Source of the DNA: Stenogyne calaminthoides
Taxonomy: Eukaryota; Streptophyta; Magnoliopsida; Lamiales; Lamiaceae
DNA: 64,000 bases
Reading direction: 5' to 3'
Assembly: GCA_037126765.1 (NCBI GenBank)
Contig: JBBCBC010000024.1
Span: forward strand, 13,551,554-13,615,553
Part shown: positions 20,762 to 33,218 of the stretch, piece by piece
Numbering within the stretch: the first letter of the stretch is position 1
Layout of the letters: each line of letters opens with the position of its first letter
Made by a program: the position numbers and the translations under genes
Notes under the pieces: model-generated
The model's input: the letters and a program-made list of their open reading frames with translations, nothing else
Database searches by the model: none
Told to the model about the DNA's origin: nothing

Positions 20762-22676
20762 TGTTGGGAGATGAATTTAATAAAAGATTATATGATTTTG
20801 ATTAAAATCCCAAAACCCCTGAGTATGACATGTTCAGTAATGATCTTGATAGTTGAGTCGATTAGGTTTTTAAAGTATTCGAGGATGTTATCTCGCAAAA
20901 TGTATAAGTCACAGATATAGTTTGAAATAGTCTCTCAAAGACAAGATGAAACCGAGAGATCAAGACTCAAAGATGAAGACTCAAAATATGAGCGGTCAAG
21001 ATAAATCAAGACTCGAGAAGACTCAAGACACAAGATCAAGACCGAGTATCGAAGATCAAGAATATTAAAGCACAAGAATTATCAAGACTCAAGAATATAT
21101 CTTTGAATGCTCAGTATGAACCTGAATGTTCCGAGGCACTGAATATATCTATCTGAAGGATGTAATACTGAGAGAAACACGATGCCTTAGAAAGTTAGAT
21201 ATTGCCAAGACATTCAAATGCGCACAAAAAGGAACTAAGTCAGAAGTATTGTTAAGGTTATATCAAACTCAGAGTTTGTAATCAAAAGAGCCGTTAAAGG
21301 TGTCCACCCTTAACTGAAGACAAAAGTCAAAAAGAGGAAGATGACACTGTACCATACTGACAATGACAGTGACAAGCCGCTGAAAAAGATGTCAGATGTA
21401 CGAAAGTTCCAGACTGCAAAAAGTGAAGACCGGCTACATGAAAGGCTATTGCCTAAAACGTGTTAGGGAGTTTCAAACTCTAAATATAGCCGTTTCTCAC
21501 ACACCATAAGAGGGAACTCACGAAGCTATCTCTCCAACGGATAGTTTTCAAGAGTGACCTTGGTGTATGCCTATAAATACTGATGACCCTCTACATAGTA
21601 AGGTTACGGGAAATTTATACGCAACAAGAGCTCAAACTTATTCTTGCAAAAGTTAAAGCACTCGAAATACCTTGAATTTCCCAAGTGCTTTTATATTGAA
21701 GAGAGCTCACTTTACTAAGCCTAGCTTGATAAGATTTATCCAAAGCTTAGTCGAGATATCCTAACCCTTTGCATTGTGCTTTATTGTAAAGGATATCTCA
21801 TCCTAGTTGGAAACCAACCAAGAAACCCCAAACCCTTGAGAAGGTAGTTGGAGTGTGTTTGTTGGTGAGTAGAGTTGTAAAGAGTTAGTAAACTACGTGA
21901 GTAGTAGTAAAAAACTCTAGAGAAGAAGTTAGTAAGCTCTGAGGGTAGTCGAAAGCTTGTGTGTGATTGAGTAAAGTAAACTACGGAGGTAGTCGAAAAA
22001 ACTCAAGGTCGGGTTGAGTAAGTAAACACGTGGAGTAGTCGAGAAAACTTCGGGGCGAGTTGAGTAAGTAAACCACGAGGTAGTCGTAAAGCTCGATTTG
22101 ATAGTGAATTTCTCCGAAGAGTCGGGGAGAGTGGATGTAGGAGCTTGAGTCTACGAACCACTATAAGCGGCTTGTGTTCTTTATTGCTTTCCTTATCTGT
22201 GCTTAATTGTTGCATCAAATTGATTTTGAAAGCATACTTTTTTTCGATATTGAGTTGGAATCAATCCTTTCGAAAGTTGCATAAGTGATTCACGACCTAA
22301 TCACTATTTCATAAGGGAAGGTTTTCAAAGAAAGCTTAAAACGAGTATAATCTAAGGGCCAACCATTCCGACAATCGAGTAGCTAGAAGCAGATAGTTAC
22401 CAAATGAACTCTCATCGAGGATTGATGAAGTTAGTTATCGATCCAAGCAACTCAAGATCTCTCGACACTCGAGGACTCGGTTGGGATTATCCGAGGTATC
22501 TGGAAAATTTCGGGATAACTGTCAAAGAGACTTTGACTCGAGCGATCTGTGCTTCTCGAACCCTAATCTTGAGGATTTTTCGACCCAAGTGACCTCGAAG
22601 AAAAAAGTTTTAAAATCTTTGAACACGTGTATTCCCCCCCATACACGTGTAAGACTCGTTCTCACCGGGACCAACA
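20762..22676 (+). repeat. 5' LTR of the family E element
   Basis: TGTTGGGAGATG to CCGGGACCAACA. TCTCCAACGG lies at 21531-21540 and TATAAATA at 21572-21579. Near the 3' end are tandem TAGTCGAAAA / GAGTAAGTAAAC words (21880-22090) and a GAGTGGATGTAGGAGCTTGA block with GAACCACTATAA. Confidence 0.93.
21531..21579 (+). promoter_or_regulatory. LTR core promoter of family E (CTCCAACGG motif and TATA box)
   Basis: TCTCCAACGG, flanked by inverted GCTATC/GATAGT words, precedes TATAAATA by about 30 bases. The same pair occurs in the 3' LTR (34012-34061) and in related form in families A, B and D. Promoter role inferred. Confidence 0.55.
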
Positions 22677-22692
22677 AGTGGTATCGTCGAGC
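22677..22692 (+). other. Primer binding site of the family E element, altered
   Basis: Directly after the LTR the sequence reads AGTGGTATCGTCGAGCGG, whereas the family pattern is TGGTATCAGAGCGG (complement of the initiator methionine tRNA 3' end). The CAG has become CGTCG, an example of the CWG-to-CG differences seen across this element. Confidence 0.7.
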
Positions 22693-22809
22693 GGTGGTTC
22701 AATTTGACCACTGTTGTGTTGACCAAAGTTTTATTTTCAAAAATACTTGTGGTCTATCCGAATCGATCTTATTCTTTGAAATTCGTTTTCTTTTCAAAAG
22801 ATCGTAAAA

Positions 22810-24000
22810 ATGTCTTCTAAAAACTTCCCATGTTCTCGTGAGAGAACTATGATCTATGGAGACCGAGAATGGAGGCACATCCGTATTCCAAACATGAGCG
22901 TGATGTGGAGAGTGGTTTCTCAAGGACCATTCAAATTTCTTGTGGTGAATCGAGAATTACGTAAGAAGGAGAGAATTGACCCTAGAGAAGAATTTCCTAA
23001 GTCGATGACCAACTAACTCCCCGAGGAGAGGAAGTTAGTCAATCTAGACTACATGGCAAAAGACACACTATATAGTACAATTGATGATGGTGTGATGGGA
23101 ATGATCTCTCCTTGTAATATTGCTAAAAGAGATATGGGATACACTATTTGTTATGTGCAAGGCGCACGATCATATAAAAAAAACAAACTTTCGGTGGCAA
23201 TTGGAAAGTTTGGCCGGTTTTTGAAATGGATGATGGTGAATCAATAGACAAATTGGAAGTCAGATTCACTAGCATCATGAATGATCTAAATGCACTTGGA
23301 AAGAAATATCCACAAAGATAAGTGGCATTAAAAATTCTTAGAGGTCTTTCTAAAAAATGGGATATTCATGCAGTGGTGATTGAAAACACCAAGAACATTA
23401 GCTCAATGCCATACCAACAAGTCTTCTCTGAACTGAAAGCCTATGAATTTGTAATTGATAAGAAATCCAAAAAAGGCTGACATCAAAGATGATTCTTCAT
23501 CAAGTAAAAATGTGGCTTTAAAAGCAAAAAAGATAAAACCTAAAACTAAAGAGTCTGAGAAACCCCATGCCAAACATCAGGATGAGCTTGAGGAAAAGCT
23601 AGCACTGATGGCAAGGAGGTTTGACAGACTTAATAGTAGATTTGGAAAATACAAAAGCTTTTACAGGAACAACAGGTACCAGAAGAAACCTGAGGACAGA
23701 TCAACTGAGAAGAAGAAGGACCTGAAAGCTGAAGGATCTTCATCCAGAAAGAAGGACTCCAAGTCCAAAGAAGAAAATGATCAGGATGATGATGCCAACA
23801 GATGCTATAATTGTCAGAAGAAAGGTCACTTCCAGTATGATTGTCCAGAGTTGAGTTCTAAGGAGAGAAGAGAAAGACAAGCTAAAAGAGACCAGAAGTT
23901 CTCAAAGGCCATGGTTGCAGAAAAAGAACATTCTGAGGAGGAATCTAGCTCTTCAGATGAGATATTCTCGATGCTGATGATAGTGATGACATCTGTCTGA
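22810..24000 (+). pseudogene. Copia gag with zinc knuckle (family E)
   Basis: Gag packages element RNA. The start at 22810 (MSSKNFPCSRERTM) runs in one frame with a stop near 23014, then continues from 23053 to 23247. A frame change follows; DGESIDKLEVRFTSIMNDLN-type UBN2 sequence is recognisable at about 23230-23460. The segment 23455-24000 is lysine-rich and holds the zinc knuckle CYNCQKKGHFQYDC (C-X2-C-X4-H-X4-C) at 23803-23844, followed by an acidic serine-rich tail. Confidence 0.85.
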
Positions 24001-24350
24001 TGGCCATTGAGGAGGTAAACTCTTCTGTCTCTGTTATTGCTCCTACATTAGCACAAGAGTTTTCAAGTTCCACTGAAAACAGTCATTTTGACCTGATGGA
24101 TTCTTTTGAGAATCTAATGAAGGACTATGCTGTTTTGCAAGGACTGCTAAATAAAACTCAAGAGCAGAATAAGGAACTGAATGCTGAAAATCTAAAATGG
24201 AAAGACTCTAGCAAAACTGAAATCACTTCTCAATTTATGGGAGCTACTGATGAACTAGATGTTACGAAAGTACAACTCTCGAAGAAAGAGAAGTTGATAG
24301 AGACCCTAAGCGAAAAAGCTAGAGAAATCCATTTGAAGAAACTCGGCTAA
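24000..24350 (+). pseudogene. Gag-pol linker with coiled-coil sequence (family E)
   Basis: The ORF encodes heptad-rich sequence (LMKDYAVLQGLLNKTQEQNK, then LSKKEKLIETLSEKAREI). In Sireviruses gag is extended by such coiled-coil regions. Beyond 24350 the frame is lost, with short readable pieces to about 25200. The frame differs from the zinc-knuckle ORF by one base-overlap. Confidence 0.6.
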
Positions 24351-25269
24351 TCGTAACTAAGTTCAATGACCTCTCCGAGAAGCATGAAACTCTACGAGCT
24401 GTGAGGATAGTGCATGAAGAAGTTAACTCTATTGAATAATGCATCTAAAGTAATAGATGAAATTGAGTTACCAGAGATCCGCCACTATAAAATCTGGATT
24501 GGGATTTATTCGGGGGAACCTCACAAGGTCATCGAATCTTTGCATCATGTAGCAAGAAGACAATCTTTGTAAAACCAAATGGCACCTACACTTCAAACTC
24601 AAGTAATTCCCAAGGTTGTAGATAAGGAAAATGACCTATGGTTTGATAAAAAACTGAATGATCAGGTTAGAAAGCCCAAACCTCAGGTGAAGGCTAGAAA
24701 ACCCGAAAGCGACGATTAGAAAATTTCGTGCAAGTATTTCAAAGCCTCGGGGCTAAGAATGCAAACTTGAAAGGATCTACATCGAACCATCGGAGGAATC
24801 TTCGGAAGAGAAACACTCAACAGAGATATTCTCAATCAAGAGACCAAGTCCTCATCTGTTCGAAAGACCAGATTTCAAAGATGGACAACCTAAACCTTAC
24901 TTGCCTAAAGGTAAAGGTTATCGAACCCGAATCAACAAAGATTTAGACCCTTTTGCACAAAAGCCTAAGCATCTGAATGTAAGGAACGAACCAAAGAAGA
25001 ATTCAAAGGCACATGTTCAAGCTAAAGCTAGCACACATATCTAAAACTGCTAAGGCACCCAGAGTAGTGAATGTATATGTTGATGTTTTCTGGAAGACGA
25101 TCACCACCACTCTAAAGTAATGAGAGTTGTCAGGCGATTTGGATTCGAAAAGGTATCTAACCTTGTAGGACCCTACACAAATTGGGTACCTAAGAATTAA
25201 TTTGTTTTTAGGGAGGAAAACAAAGGGCACTAAACCGACTAAAGATCACATGGCAGCGATGAGCGAGAG

Positions 25270-26660
25270 ATGAAAAAAACTCGATATATGGTATCTTGAC
25301 GGTGGATGTTCAAGACATATGACAGATACAAGAAGTTACTCAATTGATCGTATGTTGAACATAGAGGCCCACAGATCACTTTTGGAGATAACTCAAGGGG
25401 ATGCATGAAGGATATGGAACTTTGGAAATCGACTCGATTCATATCCATGGTGTTTCATATGTATCGGATTGAAGCATAACCCGCTTTCAATTAGCCAATT
25501 CTGTGATAAAGGTTTTAATGTTGAGTTCTCTAAGAACTTATGTTTTGTGAAAGATGATACATCACGAAAGTATCGACCGGTACAAGAAAAGGGAATGTGT
25601 ATCTTGTCGATTGGAGTTCAACTCCTAAAGATACATGTTTAGTTGCTAAAAGTTCCACAGATACCAGTTGGTTATGGCATAAAAGAATGAATCACCTAAA
25701 TTTCAAAAACCCCGAACAAGCTTGCAAGATTAGCTCTTGTAAGAGGGTTACCTAACGAAGTGTTCAAGAAGGGAACATATTTGTGATGCGTGCGGAAAAG
25801 GCAAACAGATAAAAGCATCATTTAAAAGTAAAGTTGAGGTTTCTCTTGAAAGAATACTTGATTATTTCATATGGATCTTTTTGGTCCTATAACACTGTGA
25901 GCACAAATGGCGGAAATACACATTGGTAGTAGTTGATGACTACTCGAGATATACTTAGGTCATATTCTTACTTAGTAAGAAAGAGACTCAGATAAAACTG
26001 CCAGAGCTACTGAAAAGGCTCAGTATTGAGAAGAATCTGAGTGTGGTCAAAATCAGATCTGACAAAGGAACTGAATTTATAAATCATATTATATCTGATT
26101 ATTGTGCAGTAAATGGAATTTCTCATGAAACATCAGCTGCAAGGACCCCTCAACAAAATGGTGTTGCTGAAAGAAGGAACAGGACTCTGAAAGAAGCTGC
26201 AAGGACAATGATAGCTGAAGCTGATATTCCTAAAAGATTTTGAAATTTGGAAAAGTCATCAACACTTTGCATGCTACTCACAGAATAGATCCATGCTGAC
26301 TAAGAGTCAAGGCAAAACACCTTATGAGCTTTGGAATGAAAGGAAGCCTCTTGTTTCTTTCTTTCGTGTGTTTGGTTGCAAGTGTTTCATACACAATAAT
26401 GGTAAAGATCAGTTGAAAACTTTTGATAGTAAAAGTCGATGAAGGAATATTCTTAGGATATTACAAGTCAATAAAGCTTTCGAGTTTACAACCTGTAGGA
26501 CTCTTATTGTGGAGGAAACACCTCATGTTGTTTTTGATGAAACTATTTGTGTTCGGAAGAAACAGAACATGATCTTGAGATGAACCGACTAAGAGGATCA
26601 CCAGATTAAGCCTCAAACAAAAAGAAAAATCATCTATCGAACACGAAAAGCGATCGGTCA
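25270..26660 (+). pseudogene. Copia protease and integrase, frameshifted (family E)
   Basis: Protease: WYLDGGCSRHMTD near 25299-25337; the usual D-S-G active site reads D-G-G. GAG-preintegrase zinc region: WLWHKRMNHLNF near 25672-25707. Integrase core: VKIRSDKGTEFINH at about 26044-26085 and ARTPQQNGVAERRNRTLKEA at about 26137-26196. FGCKCFIHNN follows near 26371. Frames change repeatedly, particularly in CG-rich stretches where CAG/CTG would be expected. Confidence 0.8.
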
Positions 26661-27346
26661 CAATCTATGATTGAGTGACTCGAACTTCGAGATAAAGAAG
26701 TTCGAGAATGGAAATCGGGATGGTGAGACTCGGGAAACCCAAGACTAAAAAGGTAACTAATCTGAGCGAAGCGTAAACCGAGACTCGGGTATGTGATGCC
26801 AATGAAGATGTGGTCACGGTGAGGCAAATTCTGAATCTATCAACCAAAGGGGAACAAATGTCTCGACAATGTCCTCGAATAGAATTTCCCGAGGAAGATG
26901 ATTCACTTTCCTTTTTTCGTTGTTCCTCGAAGTTCATCGATATAATCGAACCTAACATTTCAAATGTTGAGTATACTATTGAAGGGGAACATCAAGAAGG
27001 AAATGGTTAGATAGTCATCCTACAAGTCGATTGTGGGTGATCTAAGCTGAAGGTGTTAAGACAAGAAGGTTCCATGGTGAAAGTGCACTATTTCGGCCGC
27101 TTCCTATCAAAGAAAGAACCCGCAGAGATTGGTGAAGTTTCTACAAGATTCGTATTGGATTCTTTGCTATGCAAGATGATTTGAATCAATTCTCAAGGAT
27201 TGAAGTATGGGAGTTGGTAGATAGACCGAAAGGCACAATGTCATTGGAACCAAGTGGGTTTTCAAGAATAAAAGAGATGAAAACAACAACATTGTAAGAA
27301 ACAAAGGCAAATTTAGTTCAGACAAGGTTATTCCCAAGAAGAAGGC

Positions 27347-28207
27347 TTGGATTATGATGAAACCTTTGCACCTGTTGCAAGACTAGAAGCCATCAGATTG
27401 TTTCTTGCATATGCTGCCCACATGAAGTTCACAGTCTATCAAATGGATGTGAAAAGTGCATTTCTGAACGGTGTGCTTAAAGAAGAGGTTTATGTGGAAC
27501 AACCTCCTGGGTTCAAACAGAATGACCAAGTTTACAGGCTCAGAAAAGCCTTGTATGGTCTCAAGCAAGCACCCAGAGCATGGTATGATACTCTTTCTCA
27601 GTTTCTTACTGACCATGGTTTTGTCAAAGGAACTGTTGATAGAACTCTGTTCAGGATAGAGGATGGGAAAGATATCTTACTGGTTCAGATATATGTTGAT
27701 GACATCATTTTTGGATCTCCAAACCATCAGCTGTGTGAAAAGTTTTCAACACTGATGAAAGGCAAGTTTGAGATGTCAATGATGGGAGAGATGAATTTCT
27801 TTCTAGGTCTTCAAGTGAAACAATCAAAGGAAGGAATATTCATCAACCAGGCAAAGTACACCAGAGATCTGATTGCCAAATATGGTGTACAAAATTGCAA
27901 TGCAGTTAGGATTCCTATGAATACTAACTACAAGATGGATCCTGATTCAGAAGGCAAATCAGTAAATCATACTGATTATAGAGGAATCATTGGATCATTG
28001 CTCTATCTCACAGCAAGTAGGCCAGATATAACATTTGCTGTTGGGATATGTGCAAGATACCAAGCTAATCCTAAGACTAGTCACATGGAGGCTGCTAAAA
28101 AGATACTGAGATATCTTAAGGGCACAGTGAATAGAGGATTATGGTATCCAGCTGATGATAACCTTGAATTAACCGGGTTACTCAGATCGACTATGGAGGT
28201 TGCGTAA
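27347..28207 (+). pseudogene. Copia reverse transcriptase fragment, longest open stretch of family E pol
   Basis: 286 codons are open from MDYDETFAPVARLEAIRLFL. YQMDVKSAFLNGVL, YGLKQAPRAWYD and catalytic YVDDIIFGS are present, then YLTASRPDITFAVGICARYQ. It closely resembles the RT at 925-2385 (both Sirevirus type). N-terminal RT sequence at about 27120-27345 is frameshifted. The frame ends when the RNase H start (EL-GY-DYGG region) is shifted. Confidence 0.9.
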
Positions 28208-28640
28208 TTGACAGAAGTCCACAACAGAACTTGTCAATTTCTAGGAACCAAACCGATATCTTGGTTTTCAAAGAAATGACCTCGGTAACCAAGATTGAAA
28301 ATTTGAATACATGGCAGGGAAGAAGGGCCAGGCTTTCGCATTCTTTCGCTCGAGACAACAATTAAGGGATTATAAAGTTGTGGCTAATGAAGTACCAATA
28401 TTTTGTGACAATAATAGTGCCATTGCTATTTCACAAAAATCCGTATTACACACCGATGCAAGCATGTGGATATCGACATCACTTCATCGAGAGATCATGT
28501 CGAGAAAAAGGACATAAGGATGGAGAAAATTCATCTTGATAGTAAAGAGCCGATATCTTGACTAAACCTTTGGTGAATCAAGATTTCGTGAACTTTCGAT
28601 TGAATTAGGGATGTTAGAACCGGTGTATAGAGTAAATCGA
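28208..28640 (+). pseudogene. Copia RNase H and pol C-terminus, frameshifted (family E)
   Basis: Readable pieces include FCDNNSAIAISQKSVLHT, the HVDI-HHFI-DHV region (shifted) and DILTKPLV. It corresponds to 2270-2763 of the first element. Several one-base frame changes occur. Confidence 0.75.
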
Positions 28641-29299
28641 AAATTGAAGATTTTTTCAGATACATGAAGCTTTCTTTAATTCTCTTGAGAAACTCGGGGA
28701 TAAAATGAAATATCGAATCGAAGTCTCAAGAAACTCGATTCTTCGATAGGGCAAGATTAAGAATACTTTGAACCTTTTCAAGATTTCAAAGATATTATCG
28801 ACATTTTATCAAGGTCAAGATTTAGAGATATTATCGACATTTTATCAAGGTCGAGACTTTCAAGAAGACTGATAGAAGGAAATTAGTCTGAAGAAGTAAT
28901 GACTCATGTGAGCCATTTATTGCTTAAGTAAAACTCAGTAATCATTTGCAATAAATACAAAACACCTGAGGAATGTTTTTGGGCGGGATCGTTTTAAATT
29001 CCGAAGAAGGACAGTCATTTAATGCTCTGCCACATTATTGACCACAGAGGATATTTTGGCGGCTTACTTTTTGAGTCCGTCGGTTCATATACCCGATTAA
29101 TCGGAGATTAATCTCAACCGTTGCTTTTTTCACCTAACCTACACGATTCCCCACGATCTCGGGTTATCTATACCTCTTCAAGCCATTCAAGCCAAAATTT
29201 TATCAAACCCTTCGTTCCCCAAATACTCTGTAACTAAAATCCCTTTTGCCCAGAAATCGCAAAACCCTAAAGCTTCAAATTCTTCAATCACATTCTAAA
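28641..29299 (+). other. Spacer between pol and post-pol ORF (family E), possible promoter and leader
   Basis: No gene is seen. A TAATCTCAACCGTTG word near 29110 is shared with the equivalent spacer at 3258. A weak TATA-like TCTATACC lies near 29167, followed by a C/A-rich leader. A short ATCGACATTTTATCAAG direct repeat lies at about 28795-28860. No convincing intron was found, unlike the first element. Confidence 0.4.
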
Positions 29300-32200
29300 A
29301 TGGCTCCAACCGTGTACTAGAGATTGGTCATAACCAATAAGCCATGGTACGAGTTCATTGTCCCACTTGAGAGCTCAACCAACTCAAAGCCAGAAGAGGA
29401 GGCTCAATATGATCCGATCGCCAAACTCACCCATCTAATCGCAAGTCGACTGCACAGAGTTCGCAAAGGAGGTAATCGAATTCATCCGCAATTTGAAAAC
29501 AGATGAAGAAGATTTTTTGCACTCTTCGACATCGTATCTCATCTAGATCACTCATCAAAATCGCCGATTTTGAGAGGGAGTTGTGCATTATTCTCAAAAA
29601 ATCTGAATGATGTGTTTGAGCTATGTGATAGAGGAGAGGATCCTTCGATGTATATGTCGGGAAGAGAGCAGAGTACCTAGATAGGATTCTTTGAGAATCC
29701 CTGTGAAGTTTGAGGCAACTTTGAACAAGAAGCACCTAAAGCCACAATATCGCAGTGTCCGATGGATATTGTGAGCAAGAGCGTCATGAGTCTTCTTGGG
29801 GAGTTTTGAGCAAATTAGTACCAAGCTCGATCGATGGAGGCGATCGAGGCATCTCCCACCACCGACTTCAATCGGCTGAAATTCTTAGTCCAGATGGTGT
29901 CTGAGCAAGCCAAGATCATAAAAAAAAGAGTCAATGGGGAAATCACAATGAAAGGCAAGATCCACCATGCCACCAAAATTGCCTATATTTTGGAGATGTG
30001 CGAGAAGGAAGAGGATATCTTCGCCAACTCAACCCCATTCCCTAAATCCAAAATTCTCTTCAAACCCATCTTTGTGGAAGAAGCAAGCTATTCGAGGAAA
30101 AGAGAAAAGAAGGTAGAATCACCTTCGTCGCCGAGAAAGAGACTCAACAAACCAGGGGGAAGGTCCCAATTTTGGAGGCAAAAATAGAGCAAGGAGCAAA
30201 ACCGCTGAGGCAGAAGAACCTCGCCCAAAGCGCAGAAGATTGGTGGTTCTCACCGACGATGGTAGCAAATGATTCTCGAGGAGAGACAACCGAGGGCCAA
30301 ACCGCTCCAAAGTTCACCATTACAAGTGCCGCTCAGTTATCTCAAGGACACAGATTAGATCGAGGAGCGGTGTCTTCTCCGAGGTGCCGAGAGACATCAC
30401 TTCCGGATAAAATTTCTCAGAAATTTTTAAAGGAGCTCGGACCTCGAAATGCCTACCTCAGATGAACAGTTCAGATCAAAGAGCCCCAGAGTCGATCCAA
30501 GATGTGCGGTGCTCGCATCGTCAAAGTTAACTCGGACTCATATCGAGGAAATGCCATTTCAGTCTCTAACCCACTCAGATGCAAACCGAGGACTGAATGC
30601 ACAAGCTTCGGATACTCACCGAGGCTCGGGGAGCAAAATGTACTCGATGAGCTCCCCGAGTGACCCATCGCTTGATCCTTAGCGAAGCCTCTCATCGAAC
30701 CAGAGAGGCGAGAGATGGAAGAAAGGCGAGGTGAAGAAGGCGAATGGAGGAGCAAGGGGAACGGTTCATCCTTGACCCGATACCTCGAGCTCACTCATAC
30801 CCCGATCGCAAGATATATTTTTCAGATTAAGGACGACAGTGTATATCCTCAATCGGACTCTTCCCGAGATGTTTGATATTCTTTGCATTCGAGGGGAAGA
30901 CGGGTGGAATGAGGAGACGACCTTCCGACCGACTTCTAAGGGTTCGGAGGACAAAGCTCGATTGAAAAATTCGATTTTGATGAGTCGGTTCAGAAGAAGT
31001 TTCACCGAGAAGAAAGCAAATGAGGTTGGTGCCCCGAGCAGCGGAGACAAATCCAAAGATGGAGATGGGGACCAACAGGGAGAAGCTGAGGATCAGTCTC
31101 AAACAGAAATAGAGACTTCTGTTGCTGATCAACCTCAGACTGAAGCTAGCACTTCTGGTACCTTTGACACTATTGATAATGATGCGAGTTACCGAAAGTA
31201 CTATCTTTAATTGCAAATGTCCGATAAATGATCGAGGCTCAATTGGAGGCCGGAGCTCGGGATGAAGCGAAGCTCGGGATGATCAAAAAAAGAAGTATGA
31301 AGGTCGCGAGAAGGTTCTTGAGATTGATCTCACTCCCGTAATGGAGAAACTTGAGAAGATTGAGCCAATGGCAATCAAAATTGCTCAGATGGAAGAAACA
31401 TTGGCCAATCAAGCTCAGACAATGGAAGGACTTAGCCATTCTTCAGAACTGGTGCAGATACAAAACACTCTGACCACTCAGATGACCTCCATGGAAGAAA
31501 AGCTAAAAGAAAAGCTGGAGGGAGTCAATGCAGAGATAAGTGATGAAATGAAACAAAAGCACCAGGAGTCGACTGAATTGCTAGAGGTGAAACTGACAGA
31601 GAAATATGAGGTGCGGATCAAAAATCCTCTGTTGAGGAAATGAGCTTCAGTGCTCATGACCAAGATGACAGAGATGCTTAAAGATGCACTCTGGTCGGGT
31701 TTTGCCCACATTTGAAGAACCACTGCGTGGCTAAGAACCACATTAGAAGAATGGAAGATGAGCAAGATCGCCTAGCGGAGAGATCCATTTGTGTGAGCAA
31801 AGAACAATATCATATGGACCTGCTCTCTCCGGACTTCTTCCAAACTACGGTGCCAAGAAGGGGAAAGGGAAGGTCTGAGACCTCGGAAGTTCATGGCACG
31901 TGCTTTTGAAAAGAAGGCTCGAAAAGATCTTTGAAATATACAATTTAGCCCAAGCCTTTAAAGAAGTCGATCTTCTTCGAGAAGTTAAAATTTGCTCAAG
32001 TAGAGAAGCACATCTACATTCGAGTTCTCGAGCAAACCAAGCTTGAGGTTGCAAGAGAGAAACCGGAGTGTTAGAACTAAGGTTGGAACAAGCCAGCCGG
32101 GCCGAATCGCTTATGAAGAAAAAAGCCTTAGGCGTTGTTCAACTCAGAAGCAAGCGTCAAAGCTTTAAGCCAACCTAGAGAAAATCGATTCTCGAAAATG

Positions 32201-32890
32201 CAGAAGAATCTGAGTCTCAACCTCGTAAGAAAGTCTTCAACTCCAGTGAGAGGCTCGGCGACACTCCAAAAAGAACAAGCTAAGAAAGCTTTGCTTGGGC
32301 CTCGTGAACTTCGCGGATCGTAAAAGAGATAGACGAAGAGCGTAAACGAAGGAGTGACTTGAAAGTTTGCGTAGCAAGAGGAAGGAACATCGAAAAGGCC
32401 AAGGGGCCCCATGTTGATAAAATGGATGCCCATTAAACTCAACGACATGTGGAAGAAGTGAAGAGAACCTTCGTTCAATTTTGATGTTCTCGGGAATGGA
32501 GAAGGGAAGGCTCGGATCGTAAGCGAAGCTTTCATTGAACATCTTCTCACCTTTTATCCAAAGTATCTACAAAGTTTGGATTAACCTTGCGGATGAAGGT
32601 GGAGTCTGATAAGATAAGTAGCCCCCGGTCCATATTCCTATCCTCCTCCAAAACTTTGGTAATGGCTTGGTAAATGAAAAGGCCATTACGCAAGAAATTG
32701 CTCAAGACGGGTCGGATGGGACTAATCGAAACTTGATCCGGACATCATCGAGGAAAGAAATGAGTGAAGAAGAGATTCTTGGAATGTTTGATCTGGAAGT
32801 GCCCAATCGATGAAATCGAAAATGAAGCAAACAGAAAGCAGAAGATCGAAGAGCCAAATCGAAGACTAAAAACCAAGACTCGAGAAGATT
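29300..32890 (+). pseudogene. Post-pol (env-like) ORF of family E, broken
   Basis: A long decayed coding region after pol, equivalent in position to 3744-5452. It begins MAPTVY near 29300. Open pieces are 29834-30187 (LKFLVQMVSEQAKIIKKRV, then lysine/serine-rich), 30839-31210 (LPEMFDILCIRGEDGW) and 31341-31643. The last is strongly heptad-patterned (MEETLANQAQTMEGLSHSSE, EEKLKEKLEGVNAEISDEMK), a predicted coiled coil. Further frames run to about 32890. No transmembrane segment is obvious. The function of such ORFs is unknown. I assign it by position and coiled-coil content, and it is too damaged to define a single protein. Confidence 0.55.
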
Positions 32891-33218
32891 TTGTGTTTCT
32901 TCAAATGTTTGTCTTTTTGATTTTGTTTGATAAATTCATTTATGTCTAAAAAGCTACACTTATCATCAATGAAGATTTATCATTATGCTCAAAAGATAAT
33001 ACCTCATTATCTTATTTTACATGTCTTTTGATATGCTCAAGCATCGATTGTTTGGTGATGAAATTCTTGGGAGACTCTTCAAATTTTTTTTTTTGAGATT
33101 CTCTGATTTCAGAAACTGTTGGGACATAACCAATCTTGTAATAGATAAAACTGAAACCTGAGAATAGGTTATATACTTGTAACAAGATAGGTTTTGGCAT
33201 CATCAAAAAGGGGGAAAT

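Noticed and set aside
29427..30310. Minus-strand ORFs over the family E post-pol region
   Set aside because: Antisense shadows of the degraded plus-strand coding region.
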